Positions 33,800 through 42,380 of a stretch of DNA of 42,531 nt are shown in pieces; the stretch's first letter is position 1, and every line of letters begins with the position of its first letter. The notes below the pieces were generated by a model. It saw nothing but the letters and a program-made list of their open reading frames with translations, had not been told where the DNA came from and made no database searches. A program made the translations under genes and the position numbers. The stretch is from CAZMVY01 sp964653435. GTDB taxonomy: Bacteria; Planctomycetota; Phycisphaerae; UBA1845; PWPN01. Location: NCBI GenBank assembly GCA_964653435.1, contig CAZZFA010000046.1, positions 1 to 42,531 of the forward strand, given 5' to 3'.

Positions 33800-33990
33800 A
33801 GTCTTCCGTCACAGCGTTTGCGCGCCTTGCGCGCATGTATCGCGCTGCGGCGGTAGCGCCACCTGTCATTCTGAGGAGCGCAGCGACGAAGAATCCGGCG
33901 GATTGGCGCAGAGGAGCCAGATGCTTCGCTTCGCTCCGCATGACGGGATCCGGCGCGCCCGTGTTCGGTTGCAGCCGAAGGCCGCCTTGG
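33799..33990 (+). repeat. Dispersed 192-bp repeat, copy 2
   Basis: Begins at the last base of the DUF2442 stop (TAGAGTCTTCCGTC) and ends with GCCGAAGGCCGCCTTGG at 33990. A central imperfect inverted repeat runs from GTCAT at 33865 to ATGAC at 33944. GCGCGCCTTGCGCGC, a palindrome, is near its left end. It fills most of the gap before the symporter gene. Confidence 0.9.
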
Positions 33991-34066
33991 GAACCGCAAA
34001 GCCCCCGCGTGTGGCAAAACGTCGCCCTGCTTGCTCCTTACGGGTGGCTTCCGCGAGAATGAAGCA

Positions 34067-35857
34067 ATGCTGGCGGAAACCACCTTTCGACTCCCCGACT
34101 ACCTCGTCTTCGCCGCGTATATGGCCAGCCTCGTCGTCGTCGGGTTCTGCTACCGCAAGACCGCGCAGAAGAACCTGGAGAGCTACTTTCTCGCCGAGCG
34201 CAGGATGTCCGGCTGGCTCACCGGCTTCTCGTACGCGGCCACCTGCATGAACACCGACGCCATCACCGCCTACTGCGGCATGACGGTGATCTCGGGCATC
34301 TGCATCTGCTGGTGGTACATCAGCCGGTTCGGCCTGGCGCTCATGATCGGCGGCATCCTGTTCGCCGTCTTCTGGCGGCGACTGCGGATCTTCACGTCGC
34401 CGGAGTTCTATGAGTTCCGTTTCGCCGGGGCGCCGGCGCTGACGATCCGATCGTGGATCTCGATCCGCAGCGCGTTCATCGCCGTCGTCGCGTGGACGGG
34501 CTCCGGGCTGCTGGGCATCCACAAGGTGCTCAACCCCGTGCTTGGCTGGGAGAAATGGGAAACATACCTGGTCGTTGTGCCCGTGCTGCTGCTGTACGTG
34601 CTGCTTTCGGGCTACGTTGGCGTCGTCGTGACCGACTTCATCCAGACGTGGGTGATGATCGCGGCGGCCTTCACGTTGATGGGGATGGTCTGGTCGGATT
34701 TCGGCGGGCCGTCGGGGCTGTACGAGTCGCTGGTGCACCAGTTCGGCACAGGGGTGGTGTCGTGGCACCCGCCCTCGAGCCACGAGTACCTGGGCGTCAT
34801 CGGCATCATCGCGTGGACGCTCGGCACGGCGGTCGGCTACGGCGGCGACGTGGCGCCGATGGCCGGGGCGATGGAGGGCCAGCGGCTGCTCTCGTGCAAG
34901 AACGCCCGCGAGGCGACGAAGATGTACGTCTGGACCGAAGTGGTGCTCTTCTTCCTGCTGGCGGTGACGACGCTGCCGGCCCTCGGGGCGATGGTCCGGT
35001 GGCCGGGCCTGTACGACGGGCGGATCAACAAGGAACTCGCCTACGGCATGCTGCTTTCGCACTATCTGCCGGCGGGCCTGCTCGGGCTGGCCGTCAGCGG
35101 CCTGGCGGCGTCGATCATGTCCACGGTCAGCTCGAACCTGAACTTCGGCGCGCAGGTGATCCTCAACGACGTGTACCGCCGCTCCATCGTGCGGAACGCG
35201 TCAACGAGCCACTACATGAACGTGGGCCGCGTGGTCATGTTCGTCATCATGGGCCTGGCGCTGCTGGTGGCGACGGTGGCGGAGAACGTGATCGACGTGT
35301 CGGTTTTCATGCTGGGGCTTTCGTCGGCGGAGATCACGGCGAACTGGGGCCAATGGTGGTGGTGGCGGTTCAACGGCAAGGCGCGGCTGGCGGCGTCGTT
35401 CGGCGGACCGGCGATCTTCCTGCTGAACAAGTACGTGGTCTTCCGCTATGTCTTCGCGGCCGAGAGCGACGTCGGGTATGCCATCGTGCTCTCGTCGATC
35501 GCGATGACGTTCGTGCTCTGGATTCTCGTGGCCCTGTTCACAAAGCCGGACCCCGAGGAGAAGCTGATCGCGTTCTACAGACAGGCGCGGCCGCTCGGCT
35601 GGTGGGCACCCATCGCCGAGAAGGCCGGCGTACCGCCGCGCGGCGGCCGGCCGATTCTGCAGGGGCTCGGCATCGCGATGATCGGCGCCGTCATGGTGGC
35701 CGCGGGCACGATCGCGTTCTCCAAGGCGTACGTCGGGCGGTGGGCCGATGTCTCGCTCTTCGCCGCGCTCTTCGCCGCGACGGGCCTGGCGTTCAAGCTC
35801 ACCTACGGCCGCTTCATGCGATCGCTCGGTGTGGATGACGGAGACGCCGCCGCTTGA
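34067..35857 (+). CDS. Sodium/solute symporter (SSS family)
   Basis: A 596-residue inner-membrane transporter of the SSS family with about 13-14 transmembrane helices. Features include the start PDYLVFAAYMASLVVVGF, a SYAATCMNTDAITAYCGM region and the LAVSGLAASIMSTVSSNLNF signature. It probably imports a sugar or organic acid with Na+. Several planctomycete SSS members sit by sugar enzymes, and the AGE epimerase and the family-99-like protein flank it here. ATG at 34067 has only a weak Shine-Dalgarno; a TTG at 34031 extends the frame. Confidence 0.88.
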   Translation: MLAETTFRLPDYLVFAAYMASLVVVGFCYRKTAQKNLESYFLAERRMSGWLTGFSYAATCMNTDAITAYCGMTVISGICICWWYISRFGLALMIGGILFAVFWRRLRIFTSPEFYEFRFAGAPALTIRSWISIRSAFIAVVAWTGSGLLGIHKVLNPVLGWEKWETYLVVVPVLLLYVLLSGYVGVVVTDFIQTWVMIAAAFTLMGMVWSDFGGPSGLYESLVHQFGTGVVSWHPPSSHEYLGVIGIIAWTLGTAVGYGGDVAPMAGAMEGQRLLSCKNAREATKMYVWTEVVLFFLLAVTTLPALGAMVRWPGLYDGRINKELAYGMLLSHYLPAGLLGLAVSGLAASIMSTVSSNLNFGAQVILNDVYRRSIVRNASTSHYMNVGRVVMFVIMGLALLVATVAENVIDVSVFMLGLSSAEITANWGQWWWWRFNGKARLAASFGGPAIFLLNKYVVFRYVFAAESDVGYAIVLSSIAMTFVLWILVALFTKPDPEEKLIAFYRQARPLGWWAPIAEKAGVPPRGGRPILQGLGIAMIGAVMVAAGTIAFSKAYVGRWADVSLFAALFAATGLAFKLTYGRFMRSLGVDDGDAAA

Positions 35858-36015
35858 GGCGCCAAGCCCGGCCGGCGCTGCACTTGGCGCGCGGGCTCTT
35901 TGCCGCGCCCGGGAGCTTCTGTTAAAAGACACGGGCGAACCGGCGCGTGGTGGAACGTCGGCTTGGCCGGTTCGATGGACGGCGGCCCGCAGTGCCGCCG
36001 GGCCGGGAGGACGGC

Positions 36016-37590
36016 ATGTCGGGCATGGTCGTTCAGTGCGTCGCGTGGTCGCTGGCGGTGGCGATCGGGGCGAAGGCGCCCCGCACCACGCGGCCGACGG
36101 ACCGGATCGAGCCGTTCGATCGCGACCAGCACCTCGTCGCGACCTACTACTACAACTGGTACGTGGACGGGGTCGGGTACAAGTACGGCGGCGCGGCGGC
36201 ACGCGAGCGGACGCAGTGGGCGTGGGAACCGTATTACCCGAAGGCCCAGGAGCCGGGGGCGGAGATATTCGGCCTCAACGACCCGTCCGCGTGGCCTGCC
36301 AAGCGGCTGCCGAACACGTCGAAGTGGCCCGATTCGGATGACTGGCTCTACCACGTCGCCGAGCTGCGGGCGATGAAGTGGGCGGGCATCGATTTCATCT
36401 TCGTCGATCTCTGGTGGCCGCACGACTTCGTTGCGGAAGAGCCGTCGTCCGGTTCGAACAAGGACGACGGCTCGGGCAGGGGTACCGGCCGCACATCCCC
36501 GCCGCAGAAAGGCAAACCCAACAGGCCCTCCACCCCGTCGGCTTCCGTCAAAGGGCGAGGAGGACAGAAGAAGGGCTCGCCCTGCCCCGAACTGGCCGCG
36601 CTGTTCAGGGCCTGGAAGTACCTCGACCAGCGCGGCGAGCAACCGGTGAAGCTCTCGGTGATCCTCGAAAGCCCGTCGTACTCGAGGGCCGATGTCCGCG
36701 GCGCGCCGGCCGGCAAGCCGGACCTGCTCTTCGATCCGATCTGGGCGTTTTACCGACAGTTCTTCGGCGAAAACGACTACCCCGCGATCATGCCGCGTCG
36801 AGCGCTGGCGGCGTACGGCGGAGCGAACAGGCGAACGCGTCTGATCGTCGATCTTTTCTACCCGCGCAGCGGCGAGAAGGACCGGGGCGAGTGGATCAGC
36901 CGGTGGGACGCGGGCACGTTCCGCGATCTGCGGGCCCGGTTCGAAGGGATGGTGGGCCTGCCGTTGTACATCTGTGTGAACCAGCATCTGCACGGACCGC
37001 AGTACGGCGGATGGGACGGCGTGCAGGCCGACGGGAGCATCGTCGAGATCTCACGGCGGGCCGGCGTGGTGGATCAGGAGATCGGCTGGCACGCCTCGCT
37101 GGCGGGCCCGCGGATCCGCGAGGACTCGATCGCCGTGGGGGCGGGGTATTTCAAGCGCGACGGCGGGGAGAAGCAGCCCGGCGGCGACGCGAAGCTGGCC
37201 GACGGCCGCGCGGCCTACCCGCGCGCCTACCGCTATTTCCGGGAGGACGACCGGGTCAGCTCGTACGAACAGCAGTGGCAGGAGGTACTCAACAGCCCGG
37301 AGGCATTCAAGAAGCATCTGCTGGTAATCGAGTCGTGGAACGAGCTGATCGAGGGGACGCAGCTTGCGCCGGCGAAGCCCGCGGTCGTGAAGGATGCCGA
37401 GGGCAGATATGTCGATCGCTGGGGAGACTCGCCGACGCAGTACATCGAGCTGACGCGCAAGTACGTAACGATGTGGAAGGGCCAGGCCCCGCCCCCGGCG
37501 ATCAGCGACGGCAAGCCCACCACGAAGCCGGCGGCCGATGCACCCACCGGCAAGACCCCGAGCCCGAAGCGACGGGCAAGAAGGCGGTAG
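36016..37590 (+). CDS. Exported family-99-like glycosidase-type protein
   Basis: A 524-residue secreted protein with a signal peptide (residues 1 to about 21). It has the layout of DUF5010/GH99-like TIM-barrel proteins: VATYYYNWYVDG, MKWAGIDFIFVDLWWPHD, later PLYICVNQHLHG and FKKHLLVIESWNELIEGTQLAP. The acids in WNELIEG are probable catalytic residues. A 50-residue Ser/Gly/Lys-rich insertion (about 145-195) interrupts the barrel, and the Lys/Arg-rich C terminus is low complexity. ATG at 36016 has GGGAGG 6 bp upstream. Substrate unknown; mannan or endo-alpha-mannosidase-type activity is only a family guess. Confidence 0.75.
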   Translation: MSGMVVQCVAWSLAVAIGAKAPRTTRPTDRIEPFDRDQHLVATYYYNWYVDGVGYKYGGAAARERTQWAWEPYYPKAQEPGAEIFGLNDPSAWPAKRLPNTSKWPDSDDWLYHVAELRAMKWAGIDFIFVDLWWPHDFVAEEPSSGSNKDDGSGRGTGRTSPPQKGKPNRPSTPSASVKGRGGQKKGSPCPELAALFRAWKYLDQRGEQPVKLSVILESPSYSRADVRGAPAGKPDLLFDPIWAFYRQFFGENDYPAIMPRRALAAYGGANRRTRLIVDLFYPRSGEKDRGEWISRWDAGTFRDLRARFEGMVGLPLYICVNQHLHGPQYGGWDGVQADGSIVEISRRAGVVDQEIGWHASLAGPRIREDSIAVGAGYFKRDGGEKQPGGDAKLADGRAAYPRAYRYFREDDRVSSYEQQWQEVLNSPEAFKKHLLVIESWNELIEGTQLAPAKPAVVKDAEGRYVDRWGDSPTQYIELTRKYVTMWKGQAPPPAISDGKPTTKPAADAPTGKTPSPKRRARRR

Positions 37591-37640
37591 AGAAGAACGC
37601 TCCGCGTTCGGCCGAAGCGGCGGCGACAGGGCCGCCGTCC

Positions 37641-38849
37641 TCACCCCGTCGCTCTCCCCGAGAGGGAGGGGCCGGTGCCCGCGACGCGGTTGTAGAGCGT
37701 GTCGCGCTCGACCGGTTCGCAGCCGGCCTCGAGGATAAGCCGGCGGATCTGATCGACCGTCAGCTCCTGGTGCGTGGCGCCGCGGCCCTCGCGTTTCGTG
37801 ATGTCGTAGTAGACCACCGTGCCATCGAGATCGTCCGCGCCCCAGTTCAGGCTCACCTGTGCGAGCTTGGGCGTGAGCATCGGCCAGAACGCCTTGATGT
37901 GCGGGACGTTGTCGAGCATCAGGCGCGAGATCGCCAGCGTCTTGAGGTCGTCGAGGCCCGTCGGGCCGCCCAGGTGCGACAGGGCGCTGCCATCCGGGAT
38001 GAACGAGAGCGGCACCAGGCAGTTGAAGTGGGCCGGGCGGCTGCGAAGCGAGGCATCCTGGTGCTCGCGGAGCTTGAGCAGATGAACAATCCGCTCCTCG
38101 GGCGTCTCGACGTGGCCGTAGAGCATCGTGGCATTGCTGAAGATCCCCATCTCGTGGGCCGTGCGATGCACGTCGAACCAGCCCTGCTCGCCGACCTTGT
38201 TGCGGAAGGCCTCTTCGTGGACGCGGTCGTCGAAGATCTCCGCCCCGCCGCCGGGCAGACTGCCCAGGCCGGCCTCGCGCAGTTGCTCCAGCACCTCGCG
38301 GATCGAGAGGCGCGGCCTGCTGATCCGCGTGAAGTGGATGATCTCGATGGCGGTGAACGCCTTGATGTGCAGTCCCGGACAGGCTTCGCGGATGCCCCGG
38401 CACATGTCGAGGTAGTACGAGAACGGAAGCGACGGGTGCAGGCCGCCGACGATGTGTACCTCCGTCGCGCCACGGTCGCGGGCCTCCCGGGCGAGGCGGA
38501 CGATGTCGTCGATGGTGAGAGCATAGCCGGAAGGCGGCGCGATCGCGGATTGCGGATCGCCGATTGCCGGGTCGGGGGCGCGGTCCCCTCCTGCGGGAAA
38601 GGGCCGGTAGAAGGCGCAGAACCTGCACCGCAGCACGCAGTAGTTCGTGTAGTTGATGTGGCGGTTGATGTTGTAGTAGGCCACGCGCCCGTGCAGGCGC
38701 TCCCGGACGAGGTTCGCCAGCCGGCCGATCGTGAAGATGTCGCGCGAAGCGTACAGCCGCACGCCGTCGTCGTAATCGAGACGCCGGCCGGCCTCGACCT
38801 TCGCGGCGATGTCGACCAGATCCGATGTCCTCGTGGCGTCCGCCCGCAT
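37641..38849 (-). CDS. mqnE: Aminodeoxyfutalosine synthase
   Basis: A 402-residue radical SAM enzyme of the futalosine menaquinone pathway. The cluster motif is CVLRCRFC (C71, C75, C78), preceded by NINRHINYTNY. GLHPSLPFSYYLDMC, GAEIFDDRVHEE and PDGSALSHLGGPTGLDDL fit MqnE rather than CofG/CofH. It joins SAM to 3-[(1-carboxyvinyl)oxy]benzoate. A 23-residue insertion (about 85-107) from short repeat DNA (38541-38575) lies just after the cluster motif. ATG 38849 follows TACAAT at 38857-38862 with 7 bp between, so the mRNA may be leaderless. The other mqn genes are not in the window. Confidence 0.93.
   Translation of the reverse strand: MRADATRTSDLVDIAAKVEAGRRLDYDDGVRLYASRDIFTIGRLANLVRERLHGRVAYYNINRHINYTNYCVLRCRFCAFYRPFPAGGDRAPDPAIGDPQSAIAPPSGYALTIDDIVRLAREARDRGATEVHIVGGLHPSLPFSYYLDMCRGIREACPGLHIKAFTAIEIIHFTRISRPRLSIREVLEQLREAGLGSLPGGGAEIFDDRVHEEAFRNKVGEQGWFDVHRTAHEMGIFSNATMLYGHVETPEERIVHLLKLREHQDASLRSRPAHFNCLVPLSFIPDGSALSHLGGPTGLDDLKTLAISRLMLDNVPHIKAFWPMLTPKLAQVSLNWGADDLDGTVVYYDITKREGRGATHQELTVDQIRRLILEAGCEPVERDTLYNRVAGTGPSLSGRATG
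38541..38575. repeat. Short repeat DNA inside mqnE
   Basis: Related words GATCGCGGATT, GCGGATCGCCGATT and GCCGGGTCGGG run from 38541 to 38575. On the minus strand this encodes a DPAIGDPQSAI peptide not expected in MqnE. It keeps the reading frame. Confidence 0.6.
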
Positions 38850-38856
38850 ACGGCGG

Positions 38857-38862
38857 ATTGTA
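38857..38862 (-). promoter_or_regulatory. -10 box of mqnE, leaderless start
   Basis: TACAAT on the minus strand lies 7 bp before ATG 38849. No Shine-Dalgarno precedes that ATG and no clear -35 is seen. Confidence 0.5.
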
Positions 38863-38955
38863 GTGCAGTTGGGCCGGGGCGACGAGCGCGCGGCATCGGC
38901 GGAGGACTTCCGGGGCCGCCCTCCCCTCAACCCTCGCCCCTGGAGCAAGAGCCGC

Positions 38956-40035
38956 TCAGGCGTCGTTGATCGCGTTGATCAGCAGGCGAAGCCGGCCGTG
39001 GCTCCGCCGGTTGAACGGCAGGAGCAGACGCGGCTTGTCGGGCAACTCGCCGTTCTCCTCCGGCAGGGCGTGGAGCGTCTGCTCGATCCGGCCGCCCGGG
39101 ACCACCAGATCGGCGAAATCCCCGTTGAGCCGCGCCAGCGTCTCCGCATCGAGCGGCGAGTTGAGCCGCAGAACCAGGGTTTCCTTCACGTAGCGCATCG
39201 AGTGGTAGCGCGAGTAGAAATGAAGGATCTCCTGCGCGGCCGTCTCGATGTCGTCCGTCACCCGCACCAGATGCATGTCCTCGGGGCTGATCATGTTCGT
39301 GCGGAGCAGTTCGGCGACGACGTACGTTCGCCAATGCTGCCAGTAAATGCCGCCGGGCGCGTCGACGAGGACGATCGGCATGATCGGGGCCTTGCCGGTC
39401 TGGATCAGCGTGATCGCCTCGAAGCCTTCATCCTGCGTCCCGAAGCCCCCGGGGAAAAGCGCGATCGCGGAGGCCTCCTTTACGAAGATGAGCTTCCGCG
39501 TGAAGAAGTATTTGAAGTTCACCAGCTTCGGGTCATCCGCGATGATGGGGTTGGTCTTCTGCTCGAGCGGCAGACGGATCGCCACGCCGAAGCTCGCCTC
39601 GCGGCCCGCCCCGCCGTGACCGGCCCGCATGATGCCGTCGCCGGCGCCGGTGATGACCATCCATCGCTCCTCGCGCATGCGGCGGGCGAACCGGACGGCC
39701 GCCTCATATTCCGGGTGGCCCTCCGGCGTGCGGCTCGAGCCGAAAATGCTCACCTTGCGGACGTTGCTGTACGGCGCGAATGTCTTGAATGCGTAGCGCA
39801 GCTCCTTCATCGCCCGGTTGATGATCTTCAGTTCGCCGCGGTTGGTCTTGTCCCGGGCAAGCCGGCACACCGTAACGAGCATCTCCGCGAGCAGGTCCTT
39901 GTCCTCGCTGGGGGCCCATCGGTCCAGAAACTCGGAGATCGCCCTCTCCCGCTCCGGATCGCGGGGCAACGATGTTGTCGGGCCGGCCTTCCCCACGGCC
40001 GGCGCACCGAAGGCACTTTCCATGTCGTTGGCCAT
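38956..40035 (-). CDS. LOG family protein
   Basis: A 359-residue protein whose central part is a Rossmann-like LOG (lysine decarboxylase-like) domain: GSSRTPEGHPEY at 99-110, GAGDGIMRAGHGGA at 130-143 and PGGFGTQDE at 195-203. Members hydrolyse nucleoside 5'-monophosphates or cytokinin ribotides. This one has longer helical N- and C-terminal parts, as in the PpnN-like group. ATG at 40035 has GAGG 6 bp upstream and a TATAAT at 40062-40067. A GTG at 40047 overlaps the ribosome-binding site. Confidence 0.88.
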   Translation of the reverse strand: MANDMESAFGAPAVGKAGPTTSLPRDPERERAISEFLDRWAPSEDKDLLAEMLVTVCRLARDKTNRGELKIINRAMKELRYAFKTFAPYSNVRKVSIFGSSRTPEGHPEYEAAVRFARRMREERWMVITGAGDGIMRAGHGGAGREASFGVAIRLPLEQKTNPIIADDPKLVNFKYFFTRKLIFVKEASAIALFPGGFGTQDEGFEAITLIQTGKAPIMPIVLVDAPGGIYWQHWRTYVVAELLRTNMISPEDMHLVRVTDDIETAAQEILHFYSRYHSMRYVKETLVLRLNSPLDAETLARLNGDFADLVVPGGRIEQTLHALPEENGELPDKPRLLLPFNRRSHGRLRLLINAINDA

Positions 40036-40061
40036 CTTTTTCCTCACAAGCGCAACCGCGC

Positions 40062-40067
40062 ATTATA
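40062..40067 (-). promoter_or_regulatory. -10 box of the LOG gene
   Basis: TATAAT on the minus strand, about 26 bp before the ATG at 40035. In contrast to the leaderless candidates, this gene would have a leader of some 20 nt with a Shine-Dalgarno. Confidence 0.6.
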
Positions 40068-40120
40068 CACGCCGCCGGCCCGCGCGACCATAGCAACCCC
40101 GGCCCCATCTGCACCGGCCG

Positions 40121-41896
40121 CTACGAACGAGGCCGCAGGGGGCCGAGCAGTTCCCCTGCCGACGGCGGATAGCTCTCTCTCCAAAGACGGCCAAGACGCA
40201 CGGCAGGCTCATCCAGAAGCGTGTGGGCAACTTTCTGCGAGTGATCGTGGAAGACCCGCGCGTTCCACCACAGCAACGGGGGTAACATCGCCGCATGGAC
40301 GAGCAGCCCGACCGCAGCCATCGCCAGCAGCGGATACACCGGGCGAACCGTCGCCGGGCAGGTTTCAGACGCCGGGCGTCGCGAGCCGCCCAACGCGGAC
40401 CGCAATCGGCCGGCCAGCCGCCAGAAGCCGGCCGCGATTGCGAACGCCGCCGTCGCCGCCAACCAGAACCACGCCAGGGCCACTGTGAAATCGACGGCCG
40501 GCGGCATCATCGCCCGGCGCGCCTCCGGCCGCCTCGAGACGATCAGCAGAGCGGCCGTCGTAGCGAGCAGCAGGGCGAGAAGTCGGCTCGCGGCCGAAAG
40601 GCGCTCGGCGACGGGCGTGGGCAGCGGTTGCGGACCGCGCAGCAACTGTCCCGCGGCCAGTGTCGCGACGTTGACGTGGGCCACGGCGACCAGCAGGATT
40701 ATGGCTGTCACAAGCCGGCTGGAGGACAGCCACGACCAGTCATTCCCCGCCAACCGCAACAACCCGCACGCCGCGAGGGTGGGCGCCGCCGTCACGAGCG
40801 CGCCGGCGATCCAGCCGCAGCGGGGCGTGGCCCAGCGCACGGATCCCGCCGGCCGGCGACGACATGCGGAACCCACGCCCCTGAGCACGGCTGCGAGCAG
40901 CAGGAGGGCGTATGTGCACAGGGCGGCAAATGCCAACCCGAGCTGCGTCAGCGCGAGCATCGCGGAACGGTGCTCGGCGGGGTGATACACGGCCGAGCCC
41001 GTGTTCGGAAGCATGTTGGGCGGGCCGGCCGCGCCCTCGCGCCACCTCGTGTAGAGTCCGTCCCATCGCGCCGCCTCATCGCGAAGCCGAGCGGCCCACG
41101 CACCACGCCCCTGCGCGTCGGCTACCGTCGCGAGACGGGTACACGCGCGCGGCAAGTCCTCGGCCGCCGCCAGCACCAGCGGCGCGTACGAGGATGAAGC
41201 GGCGGAGCGGGCGAGTGCGACGATCGCCACGCCGTAGGCCAGGGCCGCGTCGTCACGCTGTCCCGAGGCGGCCCAGCCGTCGCCGAGCCGGATCAGATCG
41301 TTCGCGAGCCGGCGGACCTGCCGAACGTAGTTGCGAAGCCCGGACTGGAGTGTGAAGAAGGATGCCAGGGCGGGATCGATTCCGTCGCAGCCGCAACGGC
41401 GGAGCACGCGCGCGGCAGCGGAATCCGCCCGCCCGGTGAGGTAGTGCAATACAGGCCCAAGACCCGCGGATTTCCAACTCGCCTGCAGGCGGGCGACCTC
41501 CGCGTCCTCGGGTCGGGGTTTGGAGGCCCCTCCTGCCATTGCGTCACCGATCGGCCCGGCCGCGGGGACCAGCATGGACTCGAGCGCCGCCCGGATCTCG
41601 GGGCCGGGCGACCCGAGCGAGTGCGTCCTCGGCGACGTCCGGAAGACCGCGCTGAGCATCGCCTGAAGCGTGAGATCGGACGGGCCGAGGGTAAGCCTGG
41701 CCCTCTCCACCGGCGGCAGCCCCCAGGAGACGGGCACGGCGCCCAGCCCGATCAATTCCGATGGAAGCAGCCCAACGAACGGTATGCAAAGGAACAGCAG
41801 CGCGCACGCGACCAGAACAAAGATCGCCGGTGTTCGCCACCGTGGTCCGGCCCGGCTCTGCGACGAGGGACACGATGACGCGGATACCGGGGCCAA
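40121..41896 (-). CDS. Polytopic membrane protein, unknown function
   Basis: A 591-residue protein with an N-terminal transmembrane segment (IFVLVACALLFLCIPFVGLL), a region of about 260 residues that is probably outside the cytoplasm and helical, then about six transmembrane segments in the C-terminal half. No family is recognised. TTG at 41896 is preferred because AGGAGG lies about 10 bp upstream. The same frame runs on to 42226, but its first part is the translation of a dispersed repeat. Base composition matches its neighbours. Confidence 0.6.
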   Translation of the reverse strand: MAPVSASSCPSSQSRAGPRWRTPAIFVLVACALLFLCIPFVGLLPSELIGLGAVPVSWGLPPVERARLTLGPSDLTLQAMLSAVFRTSPRTHSLGSPGPEIRAALESMLVPAAGPIGDAMAGGASKPRPEDAEVARLQASWKSAGLGPVLHYLTGRADSAAARVLRRCGCDGIDPALASFFTLQSGLRNYVRQVRRLANDLIRLGDGWAASGQRDDAALAYGVAIVALARSAASSSYAPLVLAAAEDLPRACTRLATVADAQGRGAWAARLRDEAARWDGLYTRWREGAAGPPNMLPNTGSAVYHPAEHRSAMLALTQLGLAFAALCTYALLLLAAVLRGVGSACRRRPAGSVRWATPRCGWIAGALVTAAPTLAACGLLRLAGNDWSWLSSSRLVTAIILLVAVAHVNVATLAAGQLLRGPQPLPTPVAERLSAASRLLALLLATTAALLIVSRRPEARRAMMPPAVDFTVALAWFWLAATAAFAIAAGFWRLAGRLRSALGGSRRPASETCPATVRPVYPLLAMAAVGLLVHAAMLPPLLWWNARVFHDHSQKVAHTLLDEPAVRLGRLWRESYPPSAGELLGPLRPRS

Positions 41897-42188
41897 GGAG
41901 CATGGACCTCCTGATCGGACCGACGCCCTTCCAGGGGGCGGGCGTCCCACCCCGCCAACATGATGACCCTTGTATACCCCGCGGGGCACACCCACAAGCC
42001 GGGCCCCCGCCAGGCAGAGAAACCCGAGCCGCCTCCGTGATGGGCCGCAAACGTGCATCCGCCCAGGGTGCATGGCCGTACTTGCGGTGTGTGTATGGCG
42101 AAGGCGTGGGAAGCCTGGCTCAAGCCGGCCCGGCAGATCGCAAAGGCAAGAGCGGGATGAGCGCCCGGTCCCGGCGATTGAATGCGTA
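41897..42188. other. 292-bp gap without a supported gene
   Basis: Nothing convincing is found on either strand. It lies between the start of the membrane protein and repeat copy 3. A plus-strand frame ends at TAG 42187-42189, where the repeat begins, but it lacks a start signal. Confidence 0.4.
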
Positions 42189-42380
42189 GAGTCTTGCGTT
42201 GCAGCGTTTGCGCGCCTTGCGCGCATGTTATCGCGATGCGGCGGTGGCGCGACCCGTCATTCTGAGGAGCGCAGCGACGAAGAATCTGGCTGAGTGGCGC
42301 AGAGAAGCCGGATGCTTCGCTTCGCTCAGCATGACGGGGGCCGGCGCCCCCGTGTTCGGTTGCGGCCGAAGGCCGCCTTG
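42189..42380 (+). repeat. Dispersed 192-bp repeat, copy 3
   Basis: Begins GAGTCTTGCGTTGCAGCG at 42189 and ends with GCCGAAGGCCGCCTTG at 42380. It has the same internal order as copies 1 and 2: the GCGCGCCTTGCGCGC palindrome, the GTCATTCTGAGGAGCGCAGC arm, then the CGCTTCGCTCAGCATGAC arm. It is followed without a gap by copy 4. Confidence 0.9.

Noticed and set aside
33777..34083. Frames with the peptide RHSEERSDEESGG or its reverse-strand partner RHAERSEASGSSAP
   Set aside because: These are translations of the 192-bp repeat. The same peptides appear at 25640-25895 and 42189-42380, so they reflect repeated DNA and not genes.
37641..37680. CTCTCCCCGAGAG near the end of mqnE as a terminator
   Set aside because: The stem is 5 bp with no U tract, and it lies within the last codons of mqnE. 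It resembles common CCCTCTCCC-type dispersed words.
41761..42189. A 142-residue plus-strand ORF ending at repeat copy 3
   Set aside because: It runs antisense to the membrane protein for most of its length and has no ribosome-binding site or family pattern. Its TAG is shared with the repeat edge.
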